Shown in pieces: positions 1 to 7,273 of a stretch of 43,118 bases of DNA. The notes beneath the pieces were generated by a model. The model ran no database searches and was not told where the DNA came from. It was given only the letters and a program-made list of their open reading frames with translations. The stretch is from an uncultured Bacilli bacterium (lineage in GTDB: Bacteria > Bacillota_I > Bacilli_A > RF39 > UBA660), in contig CAKOIE010000009.1 of NCBI GenBank assembly GCA_934086395.1, positions 1-43,118 of the forward strand, read 5' to 3'. Position 1 is the first letter of the stretch, and each line of letters opens with the position of its first letter. The position numbers and the translations under genes are program-made.

Positions 1-497
1 ATATATCCTGCATTTAAATTAAGTTTTATATAATAATCATTATTACTTTTATTATTTGTTAAGATAGTTAATGACTTAGTTTTACTTAAATTTATAGTTC
101 CACTTACTTCACTAAATTCATCTTCTTTAGATACACTTATATCACTTGGTATATTTTTACTTGTCTCTGTACAATTTTGATTATTACATAACTCATAAGT
201 AAATTCATATTTAGCATCTATTTTATTTAAATTAGTTAATATTATATTAAATTGTTCTATCTTACCTGCTTGTAAATGTAATATTCTATCATCTGATTCT
301 CCACTATTTGTTGTTATATTAAATGATAAATCATTTACCTTTATATTAGCTATCTTTTTATTTTGACCTACTGTAAACATCGATAATGAATAACCTAAAG
401 TAAATATAAATAATAATATAATTCCCATTACAGTTAATATCTTTGCTTGTTTGTCTTTTTTTATTAAATTAAAAAATTTGATAAGTTTAGTTTTCAT
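1..497 (-). CDS. N-terminal part of an exported or membrane-anchored surface protein (runs off the window)
   Basis: The frame is open from the ATG at 497 to the window edge, so about 165 residues are visible and the C-terminus is missing. A basic start (MKTKLIKFF) and linker are followed by one strong hydrophobic segment at about residues 23-42, then a polar, Asn/Lys/Thr-rich extracellular-looking region with predicted beta strands and a Cys pair (CNNQNC). This fits a single-pass anchored or secreted surface protein; no named family was recognised. An AGGAG ribosome site sits 8 nt before the ATG. The promoter just upstream carries a G7 tract (see 522-549), suggesting variable expression. Dtd lies upstream on the same strand, but the gene appears to have its own promoter. 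Confidence 0.75.
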   Translation of the reverse strand, partial: MKTKLIKFFNLIKKDKQAKILTVMGIILLFIFTLGYSLSMFTVGQNKKIANIKVNDLSFNITTNSGESDDRILHLQAGKIEQFNIILTNLNKIDAKYEFTYELCNNQNCTETSKNIPSDISVSKEDEFSEVSGTINLSKTKSLTILTNNKSNNDYYIKLNLNAGY

Positions 498-521
498 ATT
501 TTGAACTCCTATTCTTATCAA

Positions 522-549
522 ATTATAATACCTAATGCCCCCCCGTCAA
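522..549 (-). promoter_or_regulatory. Promoter with a seven-G homopolymer between -35 and -10
   Basis: Read on the minus strand, the -35 is TTGACG (549-544) and the -10 is TATAAT (527-522), 16 bp apart. A run of seven G (544-538) covers the last base of the -35 and the first six of the spacer. The predicted start near 515 leaves a leader of about 18 nt with AGGAG at 510-506. A G7 run is out of place in DNA this AT-rich. One extra G would give the optimal 17-bp spacer, so slippage would be expected to change promoter strength. Confidence 0.7.
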
Positions 550-560
550 GCGAAAGCTTG
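547..560. repeat. Short perfect hairpin CAAGC-GAAA-GCTTG
   Basis: A 5-bp stem with a 4-nt loop lies 8 nt beyond the dtd stop and overlaps the -35 of the surface-protein promoter. On the minus strand it is followed by ACGGGGGGG rather than a T run, so it is a poor intrinsic terminator for dtd. It could be a protein-binding site at the promoter. Confidence 0.45.
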
Positions 561-567
561 TTCTATT

Positions 568-1011
568 TTACTTATTTTGACTATCTATTACAATTGTTAT
601 TGGACCATCATTATCAATTTTAATTAACATATCAGCCCCAAACACCCCAGAATAAGTTTTAACACTTTCATTTAATTTACTATTAAATATTTCATAAAGT
701 TTAATAGCATCTTCACCTTTCATCGCATTAACATAACTAGGTCTATTACCATCTTTTGTTATAGCCTGCAAAGTAAACTGACTTATTGATAAAATTTCTC
801 CATTAACATCAATAACACTTTTATTCATAATACCATTTTCATCATCAAATATTCTTAAATTAACAATCTTTTTAACAATATAATTTATATCATCAATAGT
901 GTCATTAACATTAAATCCAGCTAAAACTACTAATCCTTTATCAATTTTACTTACTATTTTATCATCTACCGTGCAAGATCCACTTTTACATCTTTGAATA
1001 ACTACTTTCAT
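568..1011 (-). CDS. dtd: D-aminoacyl-tRNA deacylase
   Basis: This 147-residue cytoplasmic protein hydrolyses D-amino acids from mischarged tRNA and is normal length for the DTD family. It starts MKVVIQR, has the SQFTL active-site segment near residue 77 and the Gly-cisPro-type motif near the C-terminus (NDGPIT). Its ATG overlaps the TGA of rel by 4 bp (ATGA), so the two are translationally coupled, as in the rel-dtd pair of Bacillus. No convincing U-tract terminator follows it. Confidence 0.96.
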   Translation of the reverse strand: MKVVIQRCKSGSCTVDDKIVSKIDKGLVVLAGFNVNDTIDDINYIVKKIVNLRIFDDENGIMNKSVIDVNGEILSISQFTLQAITKDGNRPSYVNAMKGEDAIKLYEIFNSKLNESVKTYSGVFGADMLIKIDNDGPITIVIDSQNK

Positions 1012-3107
1012 CTTATAACCTCTTTAACAAATGGTAATATTCTTAAATCTTCAATAAGTAATGATAAATCTTCCTTATTTTTAACTTTAACACTTATTTC
1101 ATATGACACTGCATCTTTTTCATTAATTTCATTTATACTAGAAATTATTATTCCTCTTGTACTTGCTTTAGTAACAATATCTAAAATATGATTATTTATT
1201 GAATCAGTATTAACTCTTATTCTAGCTATAAATAACTTATCACTATTAGAATTGTTCCAAGTAACATCTATTAATCTGGTATCAATATTTTTCATATTTG
1301 GGCAATTTTTCTTATGAACAATTATTCCCTCGCCCTTAGTAATATAGCCAATTATTTCATCGCCAGGTACAGGATGGCAACACTTAGCTACATTAACTTT
1401 AATATTATCTACTCCATCAACAATAATATCATTCTTATAATTTTCTTTAACTTCTTGATTACTATTAACTCTTTCAAACATCAAATCATTCATTGATTGT
1501 TTTTCTTCAGTAATTAAGTTAACAATATAGGTTGGAGTATATCTTAAAGCACCTAAACTTAAATACATATCATCCATATTATTAATCTTTAAGTTTTTAT
1601 AAATCTTGTCAATATTTTCTTCTTCATTTAAAGTAGTTAAAGGTAATTTTCTCTTTCTTAATTCTTTTTCAATTAAAGTTTTACCTTCTTCAATATATCT
1701 TTCACGATCTTGTTTACTAAAATATGCTTTAATTTTATTCTTAGCTTGACTTGTTTTAACAAATTTTAACCAATCTATATTAGGTTTAGCACTCGCATTT
1801 GTATTAACTTTAATTATATCGTTATCATTAAGTTCATAATCTAGTGGAACAATATTGTCATTAACAATTGCCCCAACCATATGATCTCCTATATCTGAGT
1901 GAATTCGGTAAGCAAAATCAACTGGCGTAGAACCAAGGGGAAGTTCCATTACATCACCTTTAGGTGTAAAAACATAAACTTGTTTAGATAATAGCTCCAT
2001 TTCCATATTTTGTTCAAATAATTCGTTACTAGCATCACTTGTTGCTAAATCTATTGTATTTCTAAATATTTCTAGCTTTTGTTCCATTAAGTTTTTAACA
2101 GTTCCATCTGAGTGTTCTTTATATGACCAGTGAGACGCAATACCATGCTCAGCAATTTCATCCATTTCCTTAGTTCTAAGTTGAATTTCAAATATATGGC
2201 CATCAACCCCAAAAACAGATGTATGTAAAGACTGATACATATTTTCCTTAGGCATCGCAATATAATCTTTAAATCTCTTAGGAATTGGTCTATATTTAGC
2301 ATGAATAAGTCCAACAACTAAATAACAATCTTCCGGAGTATCTAAAATTATTCTAAGCGCTAAAATGTCATAAATATCACTCCACTTTTTACCTGTAGAT
2401 AATTTGTTATAAATACTATAAACACTTTTAACTCTTGATTTAATATGAAAATTAATACCATGCTCAGTTAAAATCTCAATAAGTTCATTTTGCATGTCTT
2501 CAAGACTAACTGATAATTCTTTTCTTGTTCCTGATAATTTTTCAGATATTTCATCATAAACATCTGGTTTAGTATATCTTAAGCATAGATTTTCTAATTT
2601 AGATTTAATACTATTAATACCTAATCTATGTGCAATTGGAATTAATACATTCATAGTTTCATTAGCAATTTGTTTCTTTTCTTCTTCACTATACTCCTTA
2701 GTCTGCATTTCATCTAATCTATCAGCAAGTTTAATAATTATAACTCTTACATCATCACTTATTCCAACTAATACTTTTCTTAAATAAACACTTGATGATT
2801 CATTATAATCATTTAATTTAATACTTCTAAGTTTAATTAAATTAGCAACTAAATTAGCAATATTACTACCAAATTCTTCATTAATTTCATCATAAGTAAT
2901 ATTTTCTTTCGCATATGCATCATGTAAAAGAGCAGCTATAATCATTGTACTATCAGCATTTAATTCAGATACAATCGTAGCAACTCTTAAATAATGATCA
3001 TCACTTGCATTTTCTTTAGCAATATTATATGCCTTATTTACTAAATCAAGTTCACTACTACTAGCACATTCACTAAGTTTATTAATTATATTTTCAAACA
3101 TTTTCAT
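1008..3107 (-). CDS. rel: RelA/SpoT-family (p)ppGpp synthetase with an apparently inactive hydrolase domain
   Basis: A 699-residue RSH protein with all long-form domains. The synthetase domain looks intact: RFKDYIAMPK followed by YQSLHT, the Asp of YDILALR, and the Glu of FEIQLRT. TGS (VYVFTPKGD, residues about 370-440), a zinc-finger-like KCCHPVPGDEI segment and a C-terminal ACT domain follow. The N-terminal HD domain keeps LLHD (residues 61-63) and the Asp of KLADRL, but lacks the usual HP histidine, the ED pair after HD (AYAKEN instead) and the Asn of LHNMRT (LDEMQT here). Hydrolysis is therefore predicted lost; the RFKD charge pattern is that of bifunctional enzymes. ATG 3107 was chosen over the TTG at 3110 because AGGA lies 5 nt upstream, inside the end of comN. 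Confidence 0.93.
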   Translation of the reverse strand: MKMFENIINKLSECASSSELDLVNKAYNIAKENASDDHYLRVATIVSELNADSTMIIAALLHDAYAKENITYDEINEEFGSNIANLVANLIKLRSIKLNDYNESSSVYLRKVLVGISDDVRVIIIKLADRLDEMQTKEYSEEEKKQIANETMNVLIPIAHRLGINSIKSKLENLCLRYTKPDVYDEISEKLSGTRKELSVSLEDMQNELIEILTEHGINFHIKSRVKSVYSIYNKLSTGKKWSDIYDILALRIILDTPEDCYLVVGLIHAKYRPIPKRFKDYIAMPKENMYQSLHTSVFGVDGHIFEIQLRTKEMDEIAEHGIASHWSYKEHSDGTVKNLMEQKLEIFRNTIDLATSDASNELFEQNMEMELLSKQVYVFTPKGDVMELPLGSTPVDFAYRIHSDIGDHMVGAIVNDNIVPLDYELNDNDIIKVNTNASAKPNIDWLKFVKTSQAKNKIKAYFSKQDRERYIEEGKTLIEKELRKRKLPLTTLNEEENIDKIYKNLKINNMDDMYLSLGALRYTPTYIVNLITEEKQSMNDLMFERVNSNQEVKENYKNDIIVDGVDNIKVNVAKCCHPVPGDEIIGYITKGEGIIVHKKNCPNMKNIDTRLIDVTWNNSNSDKLFIARIRVNTDSINNHILDIVTKASTRGIIISSINEINEKDAVSYEISVKVKNKEDLSLLIEDLRILPFVKEVIR

Positions 3108-3113
3108 CAAATC

Positions 3114-3356
3114 CTATCTATTGTTAATTTTATAATCTATTAATTCCTTATCAGAAACTGTAATAATATCATTAACCATTTCTCCTAAAGTTAAATGTTC
3201 TCTTTTCATCCAATACTTACTTTTTAAATAATTCCAAATATCTTTTCTATCTAATCCTTTAATATTATTTCTTCTTAAATCATTTATTTTAACATTAAAA
3301 GCAGGTATTAATTTTTTATACAATTCCTCTAAAGACTTAAATTTAAATTCATCCAT
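3114..3356 (-). CDS. ComN-like post-transcriptional regulator family protein
   Basis: A small (80 aa) protein whose pattern, a basic RKDIWNYLKSKYW stretch followed by LTLGEMVNDII, matches my recollection of the ComN/YrzD family. ComN influences comEA mRNA placement in Bacillus. The neighbourhood agrees: in Bacillus comN lies beside spoVB and near relA-dtd, as here. ATG 3356 is preferred over ATG 3368 because GAGG sits 6 nt before it, while 3368 has no good site. It is the first gene of the comN-rel-dtd operon; the rel ribosome site lies within its last codons. The family is assigned by eye only. Confidence 0.7.
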   Translation of the reverse strand: MDEFKFKSLEELYKKLIPAFNVKINDLRRNNIKGLDRKDIWNYLKSKYWMKREHLTLGEMVNDIITVSDKELIDYKINNR

Positions 3357-3382
3357 CTTTAACCTCATCTTTATTCACAAAC

Positions 3383-3391
3383 ATTATAACA
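3383..3391 (-). promoter_or_regulatory. Extended -10 promoter for comN-rel-dtd
   Basis: On the minus strand the sequence reads TGT-TATAAT, an extended -10 with a consensus hexamer and no clear -35. It would start transcription near 3376, about 20 nt before the comN ATG. The SpoVB-like gene diverges from the other side of this short gap. Confidence 0.6.
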
Positions 3392-3429
3392 AATTTAATT
3401 AAAATAATAAATAAATCATATACTTAAAT

Positions 3430-4710
3430 ATGAAAAATAAATTTATAAAAAGTACATTAATATTATTAATAGGTGGAATTATCACTAAATTATTAAGTTT
3501 TGTAATTAGAATTTACTTTACACGTAATATCGGATCGGGTATTGAAATATACTCTCTTATTATGCCAACTTATAGTTTGTTAATAACAATTACTCAATTA
3601 GGTTTTCCGCTTGCTATATCATCAATTATAGCTAAAGGTGAAAAAACAGGTAAAAATATTGCTTCTTCCATCATACCAATCTCTATCATCTTAAATATAT
3701 TTCTCATTTTGATTGTAGTGTTATCTGCAAACTTCTTATCAAATAATTTACTGCACAATAAAGAAGCATATTATCCCTTACTTGCTTGTTCTTTAGTGTT
3801 GCCATTTATATCTATTGCCTCAATTATAAGAGGATATTTCTTTGGTAAACAACAAATGATGCCTCACACTATTTCTAATATAATTGAGCAACTTTTTAAA
3901 CTATTTATAGTAATAATTGTTCTTCCTAAACTTATTAAACACGGAATAATCTTTGCTGTAACAGGCTATATTCTAATATCAATAATATCTGAAACAATAT
4001 CCATTATTGTCTTCTTATTATATTTACCTAAAGGATTTACTATCAAAAAAGAAGATCTAAAACCTGACATTGGTACAATTAAAGATGTTTTAAAAATAGG
4101 TATTCCATCAGTATCATCCAGAATAATTGGTAATATTGGTTATTTCTTTGAACCTATCATATTAACTAATTTACTTTTATTAAATGGCTTTTCTAATGAA
4201 TATATCATCAGTAATTACGCTATTTATAATACTTATGTAATTGGTTTATTAGTTGTACCAACATATCTTTTAGGCGCAGTTGCAACTGCTCTTCTTCCCG
4301 AACTATCTAAAAACATTAATAATATTAAAAAAGTAAAAAGAATATTTTATAAAGTCCTAACATTTTCTCTAATCTTTGGAATCGGTGCTAATATATTTTT
4401 ATTCTTCTTTTCTGATGAAATATTAAGTATTGTTTTTAATACGACTGCTGGTTATACATACATAAAATTCTTATGTCCATTCTTTATTCTTTATTATTTA
4501 GAAGCACCTCTATCTATCGTTTTAACGGCTTTTAATAAAACTAAAATAGTAATGCGAACAACCACAATTGGAATAATTTTTAAACTTATCACTTTATCCA
4601 TCTTATGTTTTTGTAACATTGGAATATATGCCTTAATTATTTCCGAAATAGTAGATATTCTAATTGTTGTATTACTAAATTATAAAGAAACTAAAAAAAT
4701 ATTAAAGTAA
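3430..4710 (+). CDS. SpoVB/MurJ-like polysaccharide or lipid-linked precursor flippase (MOP superfamily)
   Basis: A 426-residue, almost wholly hydrophobic protein with about 12 predicted membrane segments. It begins with a Lys-rich start and LLIGGIITKLLSFVIRIYFTR, the typical opening of SpoVB and polysaccharide-biosynthesis flippases, and carries a PLAISS segment near residue 60 and a Gly-Tyr-Phe-Gly loop. SpoVB is about 520 aa, so this is a short member. Family members move lipid-linked sugars across the membrane; the substrate cannot be told. It is the only plus-strand gene in this part and lies opposite comN, as spoVB neighbours comN in Bacillus. The ribosome site before ATG 3430 is weak. 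Confidence 0.85.
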   Translation: MKNKFIKSTLILLIGGIITKLLSFVIRIYFTRNIGSGIEIYSLIMPTYSLLITITQLGFPLAISSIIAKGEKTGKNIASSIIPISIILNIFLILIVVLSANFLSNNLLHNKEAYYPLLACSLVLPFISIASIIRGYFFGKQQMMPHTISNIIEQLFKLFIVIIVLPKLIKHGIIFAVTGYILISIISETISIIVFLLYLPKGFTIKKEDLKPDIGTIKDVLKIGIPSVSSRIIGNIGYFFEPIILTNLLLLNGFSNEYIISNYAIYNTYVIGLLVVPTYLLGAVATALLPELSKNINNIKKVKRIFYKVLTFSLIFGIGANIFLFFFSDEILSIVFNTTAGYTYIKFLCPFFILYYLEAPLSIVLTAFNKTKIVMRTTTIGIIFKLITLSILCFCNIGIYALIISEIVDILIVVLLNYKETKKILK

Positions 4711-4728
4711 AAACACCTATTAAGGTGT
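4708..4728 (-). terminator. Intrinsic terminator of the 4731-5168 gene
   Basis: The inverted repeat ACACCT-ATTA-AGGTGT (4713-4728) is followed on the minus strand by TTTTTA. It lies just after the minus-strand stop at 4731 and abuts the end of the plus-strand flippase gene. Confidence 0.7.
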
Positions 4729-4730
4729 CA

Positions 4731-5168
4731 TTATAAATACTTTTTAAGTTTAGCAATTGCGTTAGTTTGAAAATCTTTAAAATCTCTAATTAATTTTTTA
4801 ATATCTCTATCAACATTTTCATCAAAACAAGAAAACATCTTTGTCATTTCAATTTCACCCATTGTAAGCCCATTAATAAGCATATCTGCAATAGCTGAAT
4901 CACTATTATCTTTTAGAACTTGCATCTTTATGCCCATATCAGCTGACATATTTGCAAAAGGACTAAATCCTTTACCTTTTTCGTTCATTGATTTAAGTAA
5001 ACTTTCCGATTGTTTTAAAAACGAATTGTAACTATTTAGTATATCACTTACAACTTCTGTAATTTTATTATCTTTATTTTCTAAAGATTTTAATAACGTA
5101 TTTGTGCTATCACTACCCATTTTAGCGTTTTTATAAACATAATTTAATATTTCATATTCATCTATCAT
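4731..5168 (-). CDS. Unknown helical protein (ferritin-like or coat-like bundle?)
   Basis: A 145-residue protein that I do not recognise. It is mostly amphipathic helix with no signal peptide or membrane segment. Features include a YKNAKMGSDSTNTLL stretch near the N-terminus, FANMSADMGIKM in the middle, and a C-terminal half with TMGEIEMTKMF and a Lys-rich end. The layout suggests a four-helix bundle. ATG 5168 is preferred over 5174 and 5180 because GGTGAT lies 4 nt before it. It is flanked by intrinsic terminators on both sides, so it is probably monocistronic. Confidence 0.7.
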   Translation of the reverse strand: MIDEYEILNYVYKNAKMGSDSTNTLLKSLENKDNKITEVVSDILNSYNSFLKQSESLLKSMNEKGKGFSPFANMSADMGIKMQVLKDNSDSAIADMLINGLTMGEIEMTKMFSCFDENVDRDIKKLIRDFKDFQTNAIAKLKKYL

Positions 5169-5223
5169 TTGCATCACCATTATTATAATGGCTAATGTTA
5201 TGAATTATATTCTATTAAACTAA

Positions 5224-5246
5224 AAAAGTACCATTAAATGGCACTT
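5224..5246 (-). terminator. Intrinsic terminator of topA
   Basis: On the minus strand GTGCCAT-TTA-ATGGTAC (one mismatch in a 7-bp stem) is followed by a run of T (CTTTTTTA). It begins 6 nt after the topA stop. Confidence 0.75.
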
Positions 5247-5250
5247 AATT

Positions 5251-7272
5251 TTATTTTGTATAATCACAACTACTACATTTTATAGTTCTATCTTTACCTT
5301 TAAACACTAATAAGTTTCCACATTCAGGGCATTTTTCACCGGTTGGTTCATCCCATAAAGCGGTCTTACATTTAGGATAATTATTGCATCCATAAAAAAC
5401 TTTGCCTCTTTTTGAACGTTTAACTACAATTTTACCATCGCAATTTGGGCAATCACAAACTTCTTCTATTTTTTTCTCTTCTTGTTTAATATATTTACAA
5501 GTTGGATAATTAGAACATGCTGTAAACTTACCATATCTACTAGTTCTTATAACTAAATCAGATCCACAATTTGGACATTTTTCACCAGTAACTTCCGGTG
5601 CTTTTTTCTCCATTTCATCAAAAGCTTTTTTAACTAATGGTTCAAAATCACCATAAAATTCTTTTAATACTTTAATATAATCTTCTTTATTTTCCGCAAT
5701 TAAGTCTAAATCATTTTCCATGTTAGCTGTATAATCTACATTAATTATACTTGAGAAAAATTCTTGTAATTTATCAGTTGTTTCGATTCCAACTTCTGTA
5801 GGTACAAACTTTTTATCTTCTAATCTAACATAGGCTCTTTCTTTAATTACCTCAAGTATTTTAGCATAAGTAGATGGTCTACCAATACCTAAAGCTTCTA
5901 ATTCTTTAATTAATGAACTTTCTGTAAATCTTGCTGGTGGTTTAGTAAAGTGTTGTTCTTTCTTAACTTCATCCGCGTTAAGTACAATACCTTCTTCAAT
6001 GTCAGGTAACACAACATCATCTACATCAACATATTTACGATATACTTTTAAATAACCATCAAAACATTCAATTTGTCCAGTTGCTTTAAACTCATAATTG
6101 TTATTATCTAATAAAATAGTTGTTGCTAAAACTTTTCCATCAGCCATTAAAGAAGCTAAAGCTCTAGCATAAATAATACTATAAACTTTATATTCATCAT
6201 TTGTTAAATACTGTTTAACAGATTCTGGTGTTCTTTTAAGTGATGTTGGTCTAATTGCTTCATGGGCATCTTGAACATTTGCTTTTTCTTTAGATTTTTT
6301 AACCGCACCAATATATTTTTTGCCATAATTTTCTTCAATAAATTTATGAGCTTCATCTATAAACATATTTGATAATCTTGTTGAATCAGTTCTCATGTAA
6401 GTTATCAAACCAACTGATTCTTTACCTAAATCAACTGACTCATAAAGTTTTTGGGCAACACGCATTGTTTTAGAAGCTCCAAAATTAAGTTTATTAGCAC
6501 ACGCTTGTTGTAAAGTACTAGTTGTAAAAGGCATAACACCTTTTCTATTTTTTTCTTTTTTAACAACACTAGTAACTTTAAAATCTTTACCTAGTGAATT
6601 TAAAACATTATTTGCTTCATCTTCATTAGCTATCTCTATTTTTTTATTTTTATATTTATCTAAATCAGCATTAAATTCAGAAAATATAGCACTTATTGTC
6701 CAATATTCTTCCGGATTAAAAGCATTTATTTCTCTTTCTCTATCAACAATTAACTTAAGAGCAACTGATTGAACACGTCCAGCTGATTTTCCTCCTGTTT
6801 TTGATTGCATTAATTTAGATAATCTAAAACCAATAATACGATCTAACATTCTTCTAGTTTCTTGAGATTTAACTAAATTTTCATCAATCTTTCTTGGTGT
6901 TTTAAAAGCGTTTATAACTGCATCATGCGTAATTTCATTAAAAACTACTCTTTCATAATCTTTATCATCTATTCCTAAAGCATCTTTTAAATGCCAACTT
7001 ATTGCCTCTCCTTCACGGTCTGGATCGGTTGCAAGATAGACCATATCACTTTTTTTAGCATCACTTTTAAGTTCTTTTATTACACTAGATTTACCCTTAA
7101 TTACAGTATAATTTGGTTTAAAATTATTTTCTATATCTATTCCTAAACCATATTTACCTGTTGTTGCAAGATCTCTAATATGTCCTTTACTAGAAACTAC
7201 TTTATAATTACTACCTAAATAATTACCAATTGTTTTAGTCTTACTTGGAGATTCTACAATAACTAAATTCAT
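5251..7272 (-). CDS. topA: DNA topoisomerase I (type IA)
   Basis: This 673-residue enzyme relaxes negative supercoils through a 5'-phosphotyrosine intermediate. The Toprim domain begins NLVIVESPSKTKTIG and has the acidic motif ATDPDREGEAISWHL near residue 85. The catalytic tyrosine is in GLITYMRTDSTRLS (about residue 292). The C-terminus holds three zinc-ribbon-like modules with CPNCG, CxxC and CPECG pairs. Start 7272 is chosen because GAGG is 6 nt upstream; the longer in-frame ATG at 7284 has no such site. The start lies 1 bp from the stop of the upstream LTA synthase gene, so it is co-transcribed with rbgA, rnhB and that gene. Confidence 0.97.
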   Translation of the reverse strand: MNLVIVESPSKTKTIGNYLGSNYKVVSSKGHIRDLATTGKYGLGIDIENNFKPNYTVIKGKSSVIKELKSDAKKSDMVYLATDPDREGEAISWHLKDALGIDDKDYERVVFNEITHDAVINAFKTPRKIDENLVKSQETRRMLDRIIGFRLSKLMQSKTGGKSAGRVQSVALKLIVDREREINAFNPEEYWTISAIFSEFNADLDKYKNKKIEIANEDEANNVLNSLGKDFKVTSVVKKEKNRKGVMPFTTSTLQQACANKLNFGASKTMRVAQKLYESVDLGKESVGLITYMRTDSTRLSNMFIDEAHKFIEENYGKKYIGAVKKSKEKANVQDAHEAIRPTSLKRTPESVKQYLTNDEYKVYSIIYARALASLMADGKVLATTILLDNNNYEFKATGQIECFDGYLKVYRKYVDVDDVVLPDIEEGIVLNADEVKKEQHFTKPPARFTESSLIKELEALGIGRPSTYAKILEVIKERAYVRLEDKKFVPTEVGIETTDKLQEFFSSIINVDYTANMENDLDLIAENKEDYIKVLKEFYGDFEPLVKKAFDEMEKKAPEVTGEKCPNCGSDLVIRTSRYGKFTACSNYPTCKYIKQEEKKIEEVCDCPNCDGKIVVKRSKRGKVFYGCNNYPKCKTALWDEPTGEKCPECGNLLVFKGKDRTIKCSSCDYTK

Positions 7273-7273
7273 T

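Noticed and set aside
994..1191. Plus-strand open frame opposite rel and dtd
   Set aside because: It is antisense to well-supported genes, has no ribosome site and its sequence is a shadow of the minus-strand codons.
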